This document shows, piece by piece, positions 46,322 through 57,867 of a DNA stretch of 64,000 nt; within the stretch, counting starts at the first letter, position 1, and every line of letters starts with the position of its first letter. This stretch comes from Ehretia macrophylla (taxonomy: Eukaryota > Streptophyta > Magnoliopsida > Boraginales > Ehretiaceae), in contig CM075771.1 in assembly GCA_037974665.1 (NCBI GenBank), positions 2,169,994-2,233,993 of the forward strand, given 5' to 3'. Below the pieces are notes generated by a model that saw only the letters and a program-made list of their open reading frames with translations, was not told the DNA's origin and did not search any database. The translations under genes and the position numbers were made by a program.

Positions 46322-49300
46322 TGTGAGGCCCGACCCCGATTTGCGTGCGAAAACTAGCTTCGTGTGCCCTAACCTAGATTTGCGTGCTATTACCTAGGTT
46401 TAAGAATTGTGTTCATTTTATGTGCCATGCATTGAATTACGTGCATTCATTTGCGATTGCATGCATTTACTCAAAAAACGTGCGTCTGTCTCGTAGTTCG
46501 TGTCATACCTCGTAGTGCGTGCCCTAGACCTAGGAAAAGTGTGCCTTCACGCTCATCAAGAAAGTATCTTTCACGAAGCACTAGACTATTAAACAATCCT
46601 ACAAAATCCACTAACAATATAATAATCCAAATTCCATTCACTAGAAGACAAAAAAGGCACCAAACACTAGACATTCCTTATTCTTTATTCTTTGTTCTTT
46701 TTGCATTTTCAACACACAACAATTAACACCCAAAAGATGACAAGAATTCAGCCATTTCATTAGCCTTGGCCGACCATACCATGGTTTTGCACAAGGTTTG
46801 AGCATTTTTTTTTATTCTATTGCATGCCAAGACAATTTATGACTCAAAGCATTAAAAAATTGCTCAAAATTCACTCAATCTCCTCACCATTCTCGACCAC
46901 AACACCTTGCCCATCCTAGCAATTTCAAAATAGCACATTGGAGACACAAAATGCAGAATTTTGAAGCCCAAGGCCGACATTCTCCTTGAAGATGCAAAAG
47001 GCTTCATTGCTTGTCATTTTCTTCATTTCTTTTCACTCATTTCTCTCCTCATCTCTCCTTTCTCTCTCATTCTCGGCCTTGGCTGAATTCACCATCTTCT
47101 CAACTTCTCCTCTTCACACCATAGCTAAGTATTGCAAGCTACAAGTAAAGAACTACAATCGAGGAAGCTAGAGTTCGAAAATTTTTCTTGCATGTGCATT
47201 GAAGCTTCATTTTCGGCCTAGGTGAGTTACTAAGCATCCATTTCTTTTCTTCAAGTTCTAGCTTTGTGCATGCACTAAGAGATTGATCATTAAGCTAGGA
47301 AAAATAGAGAAAAACTAGTGAGGTTCTCGGCTAAGCAAAGGAAAGGAGAAGATTTGAGCTTCAACAAAGGGTCTTGAGCATTTTGTGGTTGATTGCTAAG
47401 GTGAGGGTTAAAACCTTTTGAAAACTCTTTAAAAACTCACATACATGCTCATAAATGTGTGTATTTGCTTCTGTACTTGAGCTATATGGTCGTTCATAAG
47501 CTCAATCAACCATGCATGGCAAGATCTTGGCTTGAAAATGATGCTAGGTGAAGTTGAAATGGATGACAGCTCTCTGACCAGTCTGTTCGAGGTAAGTTTA
47601 GCTAAGAAAATGATTTTGAAAATGCTTGAAAATTGGTGGGTGACTAGTTTGGACAGTTTGGAACATTTTTCCCAGTCATAGGCCGAAGCTAATTTTGACT
47701 CTAAGGTCCTCAAAATGGCAAATCATTAAAATGTGACCAAATCTGGAAATCTGGAAAAATGAATCAGGTTTTGGCAGATGCACTGACCTTGTGGAACGAA
47801 CCATATTTGACTTAGTAAATGATGTCCAAAATGCAGGAAATTTAGTGTGCTGCTATATTTTTCAGTTCTGGACAACTTTGTCAAAAATAGACCAAAGCTA
47901 AAAATGGCTCTAAGGACCTCAAAAAGACAATTTAATGATTCTGAATTCCAATTGATGCAAGGCTTGTTTCTGATTTTAGTTAACTTCTTAAGCTTTAATT
48001 TGACATCTTATTCACTGAATTTGGAGATTGTTTGATTATCCGATTGATTGTGAGAAAACAGCCTATTGCAGTGAGTGTTCCACTTAGCTATGTGCTTGGA
48101 AAACTATTGTAACCTCTTTTGTGGCACTAGTTGCTTGGAATTGTGGTGTTGGAATATTATGTGGACTGTTTTAAGCACTTGAGGATGTATGAATTGAATG
48201 ATGTATGACTTGGGAATGATGTTAAGTTGACTTAGGGTTTGATCGCACGATTATGCATGAAATGGAAACCCTAATGACTAAGTATTCTTGCTAAGTGTTA
48301 ACCATTGGATATTGTTAGGAAACTGTACGTTGCGTGGACTTTTAATGAGTTATATGGCCTGTTTTACATGTGTTACATGGCTGCCCGTTTAATTTCCATA
48401 TAACTCTATATGCCTTTCAAGTGAAATTTCCTGTCTTATCGTGTCCTGCCTGTTTATCTGTCAATGTGCAATCTTATGATGTCTGGAGGCAACCTACTTT
48501 GTTGTCCTCCTTCTGTGATATATATTACATGTCATAAATGTGCATTGCATACAAGGTTGCAACCTTTCCTGTCGGCATGGTAGTGATCACGCACGCCGGG
48601 CGGCATCGGGCTTGCCGGTGTTACCGTGACCTCCATGGTCCCATTCCCTCTCTCGCTTGGGGGCTAGACTTCCTCGGAGAGTTGGGTCGTAGGATTTTGG
48701 GGTACATCCGGAGTACACCCACCTGGTGTGTTTGGAGGATGATTTGAAGTCGGCCGCAACAACTAATTCTGGATCTGATCTGAGAGCAAAAGCTCACCGT
48801 ATCCTTTTCATTATGTGTATAAGTACTCTCTCTTGGATCCTAGAGAACCTCGGGGAGGAAAGACCGGTATTCTTGTTTCTGTATTTGTATTTCTATACTT
48901 GTATTTATGTTGTATTCATGTTTGAAAAAGGGATTTTCATAAGTTTAACCGGAAAATGAGTTTCAAAACTTATTTCTCGTTCCCCCTCGCTGAGTTCATA
49001 AGGACTCACCCTCTTTTATCATTTCAGGTGAAGAAGAACAGGTACAGGAACCCGAGCTCAATGTACCTAATGATGAACCCTTGGAGTGAATGCCTGTTAT
49101 TGTTGTTTTGCTTGAACGTGACTACTTGTGAACTTTTGTTACTTGAAGACTATTTCCCTTACGTTATTTGTTGTTTGTGATGTAATAGACCCCCGTTGTA
49201 ATTTGGGGTCTAATTTTGGTTTGTACTTATATTAAGTAGACTGATACTAGACATACTATGATCGTTTTTGCTTTTGCTATCATTAGTCTATCATAGGTTA

Positions 49301-49718
49301 TGCCGCTAGTTAAGGAATAGGTAAATGAACTTATCCAATCTCAACAGGTACTCGCTAATAAGCTAAGATCAACAGGTATATTTTGCAACGAGGATAAATG
49401 GACAAACGAGACATAGTATCATGCTAGGTTATAAATCAAACGGGACGTCGAAATAACCAATAGGCAATTCAATTGATGACAAAATAGTAAACTATAGTCG
49501 GGAATGAACTTGAATTGAAAGTTTTAAGGCTGTTAGAAAATTTAGGTCAAACAAAGAGCCCAATTACAGCCGTTATGCTGCCGGATTTCCGGAAAATTTT
49601 AGAGTCTAGAATAAAACGTTAAGTGTTAAACCTCCTAGAATGATTAAGAATGTGAAAGGACTTGAATGTTTAGATCACACCCTAGTCTAACCTTTACAAG
49701 CCGGGTTGGGGCGTGACA
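46322..49718 (+). repeat. 5' LTR
   Basis: 3,397 bp, starting TGTGAGGCCCGACCCC and ending GGTTGGGGCGTGACA. It should hold the promoter and the RNA start, but I cannot fix a TATA box with confidence (candidates: GATATATATTA near 48527, TGTATAAGTA near 48815). The first 250 bp are rich in CGTGC/GCGTGC and CCTAGGT motifs. A GC-rich block lies at about 48590-48680. The short open frames inside are not supported as genes, with the possible exception of the small tail at 49027-49089 noted in the findings. It lacks 58 bp present in the 3' LTR at about 56013-56075. Confidence 0.95.
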
Positions 49719-49729
49719 CCTTAGAAGAA

Positions 49730-49741
49730 TGGTATCAGAGC
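49730..49741 (+). other. Primer-binding site, tRNA initiator Met
   Basis: TGGTATCAGAGC is complementary to the 3' end of plant initiator methionine tRNA and primes minus-strand DNA synthesis. It starts 11 bp after the LTR end, a slightly wide gap. The leader from here to 49952 (about 210 bp) has no other feature I can recognise and should hold the packaging signal. Confidence 0.92.
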
Positions 49742-49952
49742 TTAGATTGCTTAAGCCGGGTTTAACTCTCGGACCGTGGGTAGAGCCCTAAGATAATTAG
49801 GATGATTTGTTATGTGTTAAATGTGCCTTCTATGTTCTATGTGCTTAAGTGACTTATATGCCTTAAGTGTTTTTAGAATTGTACCTATATTATGTTGCAT
49901 ATCGTATGCCTTAGATTCTTAACTGTTACATTTAAATAAATTGTGCCTATAG

Positions 49953-51626
49953 ATGGCTGGCCCTAGTACCCGTACTACTAATAGGAGCGGTGAACCTCAA
50001 GAGACCGGGGATGCCTATCAGACTAATCCCGGAATAGCTATGTTTAATATGATGGCAACTGCCATGGATCGTGTATCATGTGTAATGAAGCGTCAGGATG
50101 CTCGTGAGGCCAACAACAACATCAATAACAGGAATGAGGGTAACCATGGGAGACATAGCAGAATGAAGGAATTCCTTGACTTTTGCCCGTCTAAATTCTA
50201 CGGGGAAGCTGATGATGAGAAAGCAGAGGCTTGGCTGTCCGAGATCAAGAAGATTTTCAGGCCACTTGATTATACAGATGAAGAGAAAGTGGAGTTTGTT
50301 GTATTTCTATTGCACGGGGATGCCGAGCATTGGTGGCACACTGTAGAGGCACTATGGAAGACTGATCAGACACCTCGCCTGTGGAGTAATTTTGTTAAGG
50401 CATTTAAGGAAAAATATGTACCTGCAGTTTCCAGGCAGAGGCAGATCGAGGAGTTTATGCACTTGACCCAGGGTAATATGACGGTGGCCCAGTACGAGGC
50501 ACGTTTTGATCAACTGTCCCGTTATGCTCAATATATGGTTTGTACTCCGGAGGCAAAAATGTGGAAATTTACTGTTGGTTTGAGGCCAGAGATTCAGGAC
50601 CAGTTAGCTTCTCATGACTTCGATACTTATTCTGCTCTCTTTGCTGCTACCTTTCGAGTTGAGAAGAGGAAACTAGATGGAGCCGGTTCGAGTCAACCAA
50701 ACAAGAAACCATACCAGCCTCCAGGTCAGCAGAGGAAATTCCAGAGTCAGGGTCATAACCAGGGCCAGAGCCAGAGCAGGTCAGGGAATAACCGTGGCTC
50801 GATGAAAGCGCCATCAGCCTCTTCCGCCCGTGGATCCACAGGTAGTTCACCTGCTACTCAGTCCGTCAGCTGCTCATATTGTGACAGGAAGGGGCATACC
50901 GAGGCCCAGTGTTGGAGGAAGTTGGGACGATGTATGAGGTGCGGCAGTGATCAGCACCAGATCAAGGATTGCCCTAAATGTCAGGCAAGGCAGAATCAAG
51001 GTAAACCAGCCGGTAGAGGCAAGACTCCAGTTCCTAGGGTCCAGGCTCGAGCCTATGCTATCGAGTGCGAGGAGATTCCAGATGAGACCGCTGTTGTTGA
51101 AGGTACATTCTTCATACTGAATCAACCTGTTAAGGTGTTAATTGATCCGGGTGCTACTCATTCATTCATTACTCCCTTATGTGTGGAACGTGTGAAATTG
51201 AAAGTTGTATGTTTGCCATATGAGGTAGAAGTTGGCACTCCAATGGGTTCTAAACTTGTAACTAGTTCAGCTTGTAAAGCATGTAGAATCCAAATTAAGG
51301 ATAGGGAATTCTCAGCCAATCTTATTGTATTACCTTTTCGAGACTACGAGGTCATTTTAGGGATGGACTGGTTGGAAAAACATCATGTCCAACTGGATTG
51401 CCGGGCGAAGATTATAACGTTCCGGGTACCTGATCAACCAATACTGGAGGTTTTGGGCCGAAGAGATTTCACCGGAAGTTCCATCATTTCATCTACAAAA
51501 GTAGTGAAATCCTTGAGGAAAGGATGCAGCGGATACTTGGCTTACCTTATCAACAAGCCGTCGGATAAAGCTAAGTTGGAGGAGATGCCTGTAATCAAAG
51601 ACTATGCAGATATGTTCCCTGAATAA
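49953..51626 (+). pseudogene. gag and protease part of the retrotransposon polyprotein
   Basis: 557 codons from ATG (context AGATGGC) to TAA. Gag-type capsid region lies at about residues 90-185 (AEAWLSEIKKIF, then WSNFVKAFKEKYVP). A basic, Q/S/G-rich linker follows, then two CCHC zinc knuckles at residues 307-320 and 327-340, both CX2CX4HX4C, for packaging element RNA. The aspartic protease starts near residue 390 with the active-site motif DPGATHSF (398-405); P in place of S/T is, as I recall, common in related plant elements. ILGMDWL at 468-474 is the second protease landmark. The frame ends FPE-stop, where related polyproteins run on into RT, so the TAA at 51624 is read as a nonsense mutation. 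Confidence 0.9.
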
Positions 51627-51660
51627 TTACCCGGTTTGCCCCCAAATTGGGAGATCGAGT

Positions 51661-52932
51661 TTGCTGAAGAAGGGATTTGTACAACCGAGCTCTTCACCGT
51701 GGGGTGCGCCCGTGCTATTTGTTAAGAAGAAAGACGGAACGTTGAGACTATGCATTGACTATCGAGGTTTGAACCAAGTGACTGTCAAGAATAAATACCC
51801 GCTTCCCTTGATTAACGAGTTATTTGATCAACTGCAAGGAGCCAAAGTGTATTCGAAACTCGACTTGAGACAAGGGTATTATCAGTTGCGGATCAAGAAG
51901 GAAGATGTGCCTAAAACGGCTTTCAGGACAAGATATGGGCATTATGAATATGTGGTGATGCCTTTTGGACTAACTAATGCCCCTGCAGCTTTTATGGATT
52001 TGATGCATAGGGTGTTTCAACCCTACTTGGACCAATTTGTGGTAATCTTCATTGATGATATTTTGGTATACTTGAAATCGGAGGCGGAGCATGAGCAACA
52101 TCTGCAGTTGGTACTGCAGAAACTTCGAGAGCATCGATTGTATGCAAAGTTTAGCAAATGTGAATTCTGGTTGCAGCAGATTGCATTTTTGGGGCATATC
52201 ATATCCCAAGAGGGAATAGCGGTAGATCCAGCAAAGATCGATGCAGTAATGTCTTGGAAGAAGCCGGAAAATGTTACGGAAGTCCGGAGTTTTCTTGGTC
52301 TAGCCGGCTACTATCGGAGGTTCGTGAAGGATTTCTCTACGATTGCAGGACCGCTTACAAAGCTCACTCAAAAGAAAACCAAGTTCGTGTGGGATGATAA
52401 GTGTGATAACAGCTTCCAAGAGTTGAAGAAGAGATTGACTACTGCATCAATTCTTGCATTGCCTGAAGGGAGTCAAGGTTTTGTAATCTATAGCGATGCT
52501 TCGAAAGAAGGATTGGGATGTGTATTGATGCAAAATGGAAGAGTAATTGCATATGCTTCTAGGAAACCGAAGCCGTATGAGATGAATTACCCGACACATG
52601 ATTTGGAGTTAGCGGCTATTGTGTTTGCACTCAAGAAATGGAGGCATTATCTGTGGGGTAACAAGTTTGAGGTATTTATCGATCATAAGAGCTTGAAATA
52701 CTTGTTCTCTCAAAAGGAGTTGAATATGAGGCAAAGGCGGTGGATGGAGCTTTTGGACGATTACAACTGCTTAATTAATTATGTGCTCGGTAAGGCGAAC
52801 GTAGTTGCAGATGCCTTAAGCAGAAAAGCAAGCATGGCGAAACTGGAAGTCAAGGTGCAGGAGTTGTTGGAGGAAGCGTTTCTATGGAAACCACAATTGA
52901 CTCAGAAGGGGTTACTTTTTTCCACTACCTAA
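51661..52932 (+). pseudogene. Reverse transcriptase and RNase H part
   Basis: RT copies element RNA into DNA and RNase H removes the RNA strand. Homology starts abruptly at [17 protein letters not shown] in a different frame from gag-protease, so the protease/RT linker and the N-terminal RT residues are deleted near 51655-51661 and the frame is shifted. RT motifs: [15 protein letters not shown] (catalytic D at 51862-51864), [15 protein letters not shown], and FIDDILVY (DD at 52054-52059). RNase H begins near [10 protein letters not shown] (D at 52495-52497) and continues through DLELAA and [11 protein letters not shown] at 52930-52932 cuts the frame; the downstream integrase part is in the same frame. 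Confidence 0.93.
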
Positions 52933-53676
52933 GTTCAATCGACCTTGTTATCTGAGTTACGAGAGGCTCAACAGAAGGACCAACAATTTCAAAAGATTAA
53001 GGAAAGCAACGCAGATTTCAAGTTTTATGATGATGGTGTTTGGAGGTTTAGGAACCGGGTTTGTGTTCCCAATGAGCCAGAGCTGAAAAAGAAGATTCTT
53101 GAGGAAGCGCATAATTCAAGATATACTATTCACCCCGGTCGAACCAAGATGTATCGGGATTTGAAGCAACACTATTGGTGGAATAACATGAAAAGAGAAA
53201 TTGCGGAGTTTGTAGCACGGTGTTTAACTTGCCAGAGAGTCAAAGCAGAACATCAACGACCTGCAGGTTTACTTCAGCCGTTGGAGATTCCTCAATGGAA
53301 ATGGGAACGTATCACTATGGATTTTGTTATGGACCTGCCTATATCACAGAAGGGTCGTGACGCCGTTTGGGTTATAGTAGATAGATTGACTAAGTCGGCG
53401 CACTTTTTACCAATAAACAAGGAGGATAGTCCTGAGAAACTGGGAGATATGTATGTGGCGGAGATTGTAAGATTGCACGGGATGCCTGTGAGTATTGTAT
53501 CGGATAGGGATCCTCGTTTTACTTCCCGATTTTGGAAGAGATTGCAGGAAGCTTTGGGGACGAAATTGAGTTTTAGCACGGCTTATCACCCTCAGACGGA
53601 TGGTCAATCGGAGAGAACTATTCAGATTTTGGAGGATATGCTGAGGGCATGTGTGTTGGACTTCGGGAAAGGATGA
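52933..53676 (+). pseudogene. Integrase: zinc-binding and catalytic core
   Basis: Inserts the cDNA into the chromosome. An HHCC zinc domain (AHNSRYTIH, then CLTCQ) precedes a DDE core: D in ITMDFV (53320-53322), D in SDRDPRF (53503-53505) and E in [11 protein letters not shown] (53611-53613). Thirty-five residues separate the second D from the E, the usual D,D35E spacing. The frame is bounded by the TAA at 52930 and a TGA at 53674-53676. The TGA stands where relatives have a tryptophan codon (G-to-A), and the text continues in frame after it. Confidence 0.93.
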
Positions 53677-54444
53677 GAGAAATATCTATCTCTAGCGGAT
53701 TTCGCCTACAACAATAGTTATCAGGCCACTATCGGGATGGCCCCATTTGAGGCGCTGTATGGACGTAAGTGTCGATCCCCAATCTACTGGGATGAAGTAG
53801 GTGAGACGAAGACTTTTGACCCGACCCCTTTACCTGAACTGATGAAAACTGTTGATAACATCCACCTCATCCGGAAACGGATGCTTACCGCCCAGAGCAG
53901 GCAGAAGAGTTATGCAGACCGACGGAGACGGAGTCTCGAGTTTGAGGTTGGCGACAAGGTGTTCTTGAAGATATCACCCCGGAGGGGACTGATTAAACAT
54001 GGCAAGGGTGGAAAGTTGAGCTCGAGATTTGTAGGACCGTTTGAGATAGTTGAGAAAGTTGGCAAGTTGGCGTACCGCCTAGTACTACCCCAGAACCTCT
54101 CCAATATTCACGACATCTTTCATGTTTCAATGCTGCGGAAGTACCATCCCGACCCGTCGCATATCTTGGAGCCAGAGCTGTTGCAGCTTCGGGAGAACTT
54201 GTCCTACGAGGAGAGGCCCATTCGGATCCTAGACCAACAGGATCGGGAGTTGCGCAACAGAACTATACCTATGGTGAAAGTGCTGTGGGATCATCATAGA
54301 CTCGAAGAAGCAACGTGGGAAAGGCGAGACCAGATGGAACAACAGTGTCCAGCTTTATTTCAAGGTAATATTGAATTTCGGGACGAAATTCTTTTAAGGA
54401 GGGGAGGATGTGAGGCCCGACCCCGATTTGCGTGCGAAACCTAG
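53677..54444 (+). pseudogene. Integrase C-terminus with GPY/F and chromodomain-like tail
   Basis: Continues the integrase frame. YNNSYQATIGMAPFEALYGR is the end of the core. VGPFEIVEKVGKLAYRLVLP is the GPY/F module. The segment at about 54217-54360 (RPIRILDQ, then KVLWDHH and EEATWE) has the pattern of a chromovirus chromodomain, thought to steer integration to particular chromatin. The open frame runs through the polypurine tract and 36 bp into the 3' LTR before stopping. Confidence 0.9.
54396..54408 (+). other. Polypurine tract
   Basis: AAGGAGGGGAGGA directly abuts the 3' LTR. It is the RNase H-resistant primer for plus-strand synthesis. Upstream lies TTTCGGGACGAAATTC, a box often found at this place in plant chromoviruses. 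Confidence 0.93.
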
Positions 54445-57400
54445 CTTCGTGTGCCCTAACCTAGATTTGCGTGCTATGACCTAGGTTTAAGAATTGTGTT
54501 CATTTTATGTGCCATGCATTGAATTACGTGCATTCGTTTGGAATTGCGTGCATTTACTCGAAAAATGTGCATCCGTCTCGTAGTTCGTGTCCTACCTCGT
54601 AGTGCGTGCCCTAGACCTAGGAAAGCGTGCCTTCACGCTCATCAAGAAAGCATCTTTCACGAAGCACTAGACTATTAAACAATCCTACAAAATCCACTAA
54701 CAATATAATAATCCAAATTCCATTCACTAGAAGACAAAAAAGGCACCAAACACTAGACATTCCTTATTCTTTATTCTTTGTTCTTTTTGCATTTTCAACA
54801 CACAACAATTAACACCCAAAAGATGACAAGAATTCAGCCATTTCATTAGCCTTGGCCGACCATACCATGGTTTTGCACAAGGTTTGAGCATTTTTTTTTA
54901 TTCTATTGCATGCCAAGACAATTTATGACTCAAAGCATTAAAAAATTGCTCAAAATTCACTCAATCTCCTCACCATTCTCGACCACAACACCTTGCCCAT
55001 CCTAGCAATTTCAAAATAGCACATTGGAGACACAAAATGCAGAATTTTGAAGCCCAAGGCCGACATTCTCCTTGAAGATGCAAAAGGCTACCTTGCTTGT
55101 CATTTTCTTCATTTCTTTTCACTCATTTCTCTCCTCATCTCTCCTTTCTCTCTCATTCTCGGCCTTGGGTGAATTCACCATCTTCTCAACTTCTCCTCTT
55201 CACACCATAGCTAAGTATTGCAAGCTACAAGTAAAGAACTACAACCGAGCAAGCTAGAGTTCGAAAATTTCTCTTGCATGTGCATTGAAGCTTCATTTTC
55301 GGCCTAGGTGAGTTACTAAGCATCCATTTCTTTTCTTCAAGTTCTAGCTATGTGCATGCAATAAGAGATTGATCATTAAGCTAGGAAAAATAGAGAAAAA
55401 CTAGTGAGGTTCTCGGCTAAGCAAAGGAAAGGAGAAGATTTGAGCTTCAACAAAGGGTCTTGAGCATTTTGTGGTTGATTGCTAAGGTGAGGGTTAAAAC
55501 CTTTTGAAAACTCTTTAAAAACTCACATGCATGCTCATAAATGTGTGTATTTGCTTCTGTACTTGAGCTATATGGTCGTTCATAAGCTCAATCAATCATG
55601 CATGGCAAGATCTTGGCTTGAAAATGATGCTAGGTGAAGTCGAAATGGATGACAGCTCTCTGACCAGTCTGTTCGAGGTAAGTTTAGCTAAGAAAATGAT
55701 GTTCAAAATGCTTGAAAATTGGTGGGTGACTATTTTGGACAGTTTTAAACATTTTTTCCCAGAAATAGGCCGAAGCTAATTTTGAATCTAAGGTCCTCAA
55801 AATGGCAAATCATTAAAATGTGACCAAATCTGGAAATCTGGAAAAATGAATCAGGTTTTGGCAGATGCACTGACCTTGTGGAACGAACCATATTTTACTT
55901 AGTAAATGATGTCCAAAATGCATGAAATTTAGTGTGCTGATATATTTTTCAGTTCTGGACAACTTTGTCAGAAATAGACCAAAGCTAAAAATGGTTCTAA
56001 GGACCTCAAAAACGTTATTTTCTGAAAAGTGTGCAAATCTGGACAGTTTTGTGTTACCTCACTGTTTCGGTTATAACTAATGATTCTGAACTCCAATTGA
56101 TGCAAGGCTTGTTTCTGATTTTATTTAACTTCTTAAGCTTTAATTTGACATCTTATTCACTGAATTTGGAGATTGTTTGATTATCCGATTGATTGTGAGA
56201 AAACAGCCTATTGCAGTGAGTGTTCCACTTAGCTATGTGCTTGGAAAACTATTATAACCTCTTTTGTGGCACTAGTTGCTTGGAATTGTGGTGTTGGAAT
56301 ATTATGTGGACTGTTTTAAGCACTTGAGGATGTATGAATTGAATGATGTATGACTTGGGAATGATGTTAAGTTGACTTAGGGTTTGATCGCACGATTATG
56401 CATGAAATGGAAACCCTAATGACTAAGTATTCTTGCTAAGTGTTAACCATTGGATATTGTCAGGAAACTATACGTTGCATGGACTTTTAATGAGTTATAT
56501 GGCCTGTTTTACATGTGTTACATGGCTGCCCGTTTAATTTCCATATAACTCTATATGCCTTTCAAGTGAAATTTCCTGTCTTATCGTGTCCTGCCTGTTT
56601 ATCTGTCAATGTGCAATCTTATGATGTCCGGAGGCAACCTACTTTGTTGTCCTCCTTCTGTGATATATATTACCTGTCATAAATGTGTATTGCATACAAG
56701 ATTGCAACCTTTCCTGTCGGCATGGTAGTGATCACGCACGCCGGGCGGCATCGGGCTTGCCGGTGTTACCGTGACCTCCATGGTCCCATTCCCTCTCTCG
56801 CTTGGGGGCTAGACTTCCTCAGAGAGTTGGGTCGTAGGATTTTGGGGTACATCCGGAGTACACCCACCTGGTGTGTTTGGGGGATGATTTGAAGTCGGCC
56901 GCAACAACTGATCCTGGATCTGATCTGAGAGCAAAAGCTCACCGTATCCTTTTTATTATGTGTATAAGTACTCCCGCTTGGATCCTAGAGAACCTCGGGG
57001 AGGAAAGACCGGTATTCCTGTTTCTGTATTTGTATTTCTGTACTTGTATTTATGTTGTATTCATGTTTGAAAAAGGGATTTTCATAAGTTTAACCGGAAA
57101 ATGAGTTTCAAAACTTATTTCTCGTTCCCTCTCGCTGAGTTCATAAGGACTCACCCTCTTTTATCATTTCAGGTGAAGAAGAACAAGTACAGGAACCCGA
57201 GCTCAATGTACCTATTGATGAACCCCTAGAGTGATTGCCTGTTATTGTTGTTTTGCTTGAACGTGACTACTTGTGAACTTTTGTTACTTGAAGACTATTT
57301 CCCTTACGTTATTTGTTGTTTGTGATGTACTAGACCCCCGTTGTAATTTGGGGTCTAATTTTGGTTTGTACTTATATTAAGTAGACTGATACTAGACATA

Positions 57401-57862
57401 CTATGATCGTTTTTGCTTTTGCTATCATTAGTCTATCATAGGTTATGACGCTAGTTAAGGAATAGGCAAATGAATTTATCCAATCTCAACAGGTACTCGC
57501 TAATAAGCTAAGATCAACAGGTATATTTTGAAACGAGGATAAATGGACAAAGAGACATAGTATCATGCTAGGTTATAAATCAAACGGGACGTCGAAATAA
57601 CCAATATGCAATTCAATTGATGACAAAATAGTAAACTCTAGTCGGGAATGAACTTGAATTGAAAGTTTTAAGGCTGTTAGAAAATTTAGGTCAAACAAAG
57701 AGCCTAATTACAACCGTTATGCTGCCGGATTTCCGAAAAATTTTAGAGTCTAGAATAAAACGTTAAGTGTTAAACCTCCTAGAATGATTAAGAATGTGAA
57801 AGGAATTGAATGTTTAGATCACACCCTAGTCTAACCTTTACAGGCCGGGTTGGGGCGTGACA
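54409..57862 (+). repeat. 3' LTR
   Basis: 3,454 bp, starting TGTGAGGCCCGACCCC and ending GGTTGGGGCGTGACA. Aligned by eye to the 5' LTR I count roughly 75 substitutions plus a few 1-bp indels (about 2%). It keeps a stretch at about 56013-56075 absent from the 5' LTR, net 58 bp. It should supply the polyadenylation site, which I could not place. Confidence 0.95.
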
Positions 57863-57867
57863 CCGTC
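57863..57867 (+). repeat. Target site duplication CCGTC, right
   Basis: Second copy of the five bases, followed by GCTCCGTTGCCC, the natural continuation of the interrupted spacer. Five bases is the usual duplication for Ty3/gypsy integrases. Confidence 0.95.

Larger units (their letters stand above)
46322..57862 (+). mobile_element. Ty3/gypsy chromovirus LTR retrotransposon (Tekay/Del-like), defective
   Basis: Complete structure of 11,541 bp: two LTRs starting TG and ending CA, CCGTC duplications on both sides, a primer-binding site, gag, protease, reverse transcriptase, RNase H, integrase, polypurine tract. The order RT-RNaseH-integrase makes it Ty3/gypsy. A chromodomain-like tail after the integrase makes it a chromovirus. 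Very long LTRs (about 3.4 kb), the initiator-Met primer site and the TTTCGGGACGAAATTC box before the polypurine tract fit the Tekay/Del group; the clade call is inference. The coding region has three stops and one frame-changing deletion, so the copy is non-autonomous. It sits in the same orientation as the 5S genes. Confidence 0.95.

Noticed and set aside
46106-46357. Open frame fusing 5S sequence to the start of the 5' LTR.
   Set aside because: A chance frame across the insertion junction.
46986-47171. 61-codon LTR frame beginning MKMQKASLLVIFFISF, also present at 55072-55257.
   Set aside because: It is kept only because the two LTRs are copies; a T-rich hydrophobic frame is expected by chance and no partner gene is nearby.
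48538-48959. LTR frames of 69 and 77 codons, repeated at 56683-57104.
   Set aside because: Overlapping, no recognisable domain, duplicated with the LTR; not supported as genes.
50647-51125. Antisense frames within gag.
   Set aside because: Shadows of the sense coding region with no domain signal.
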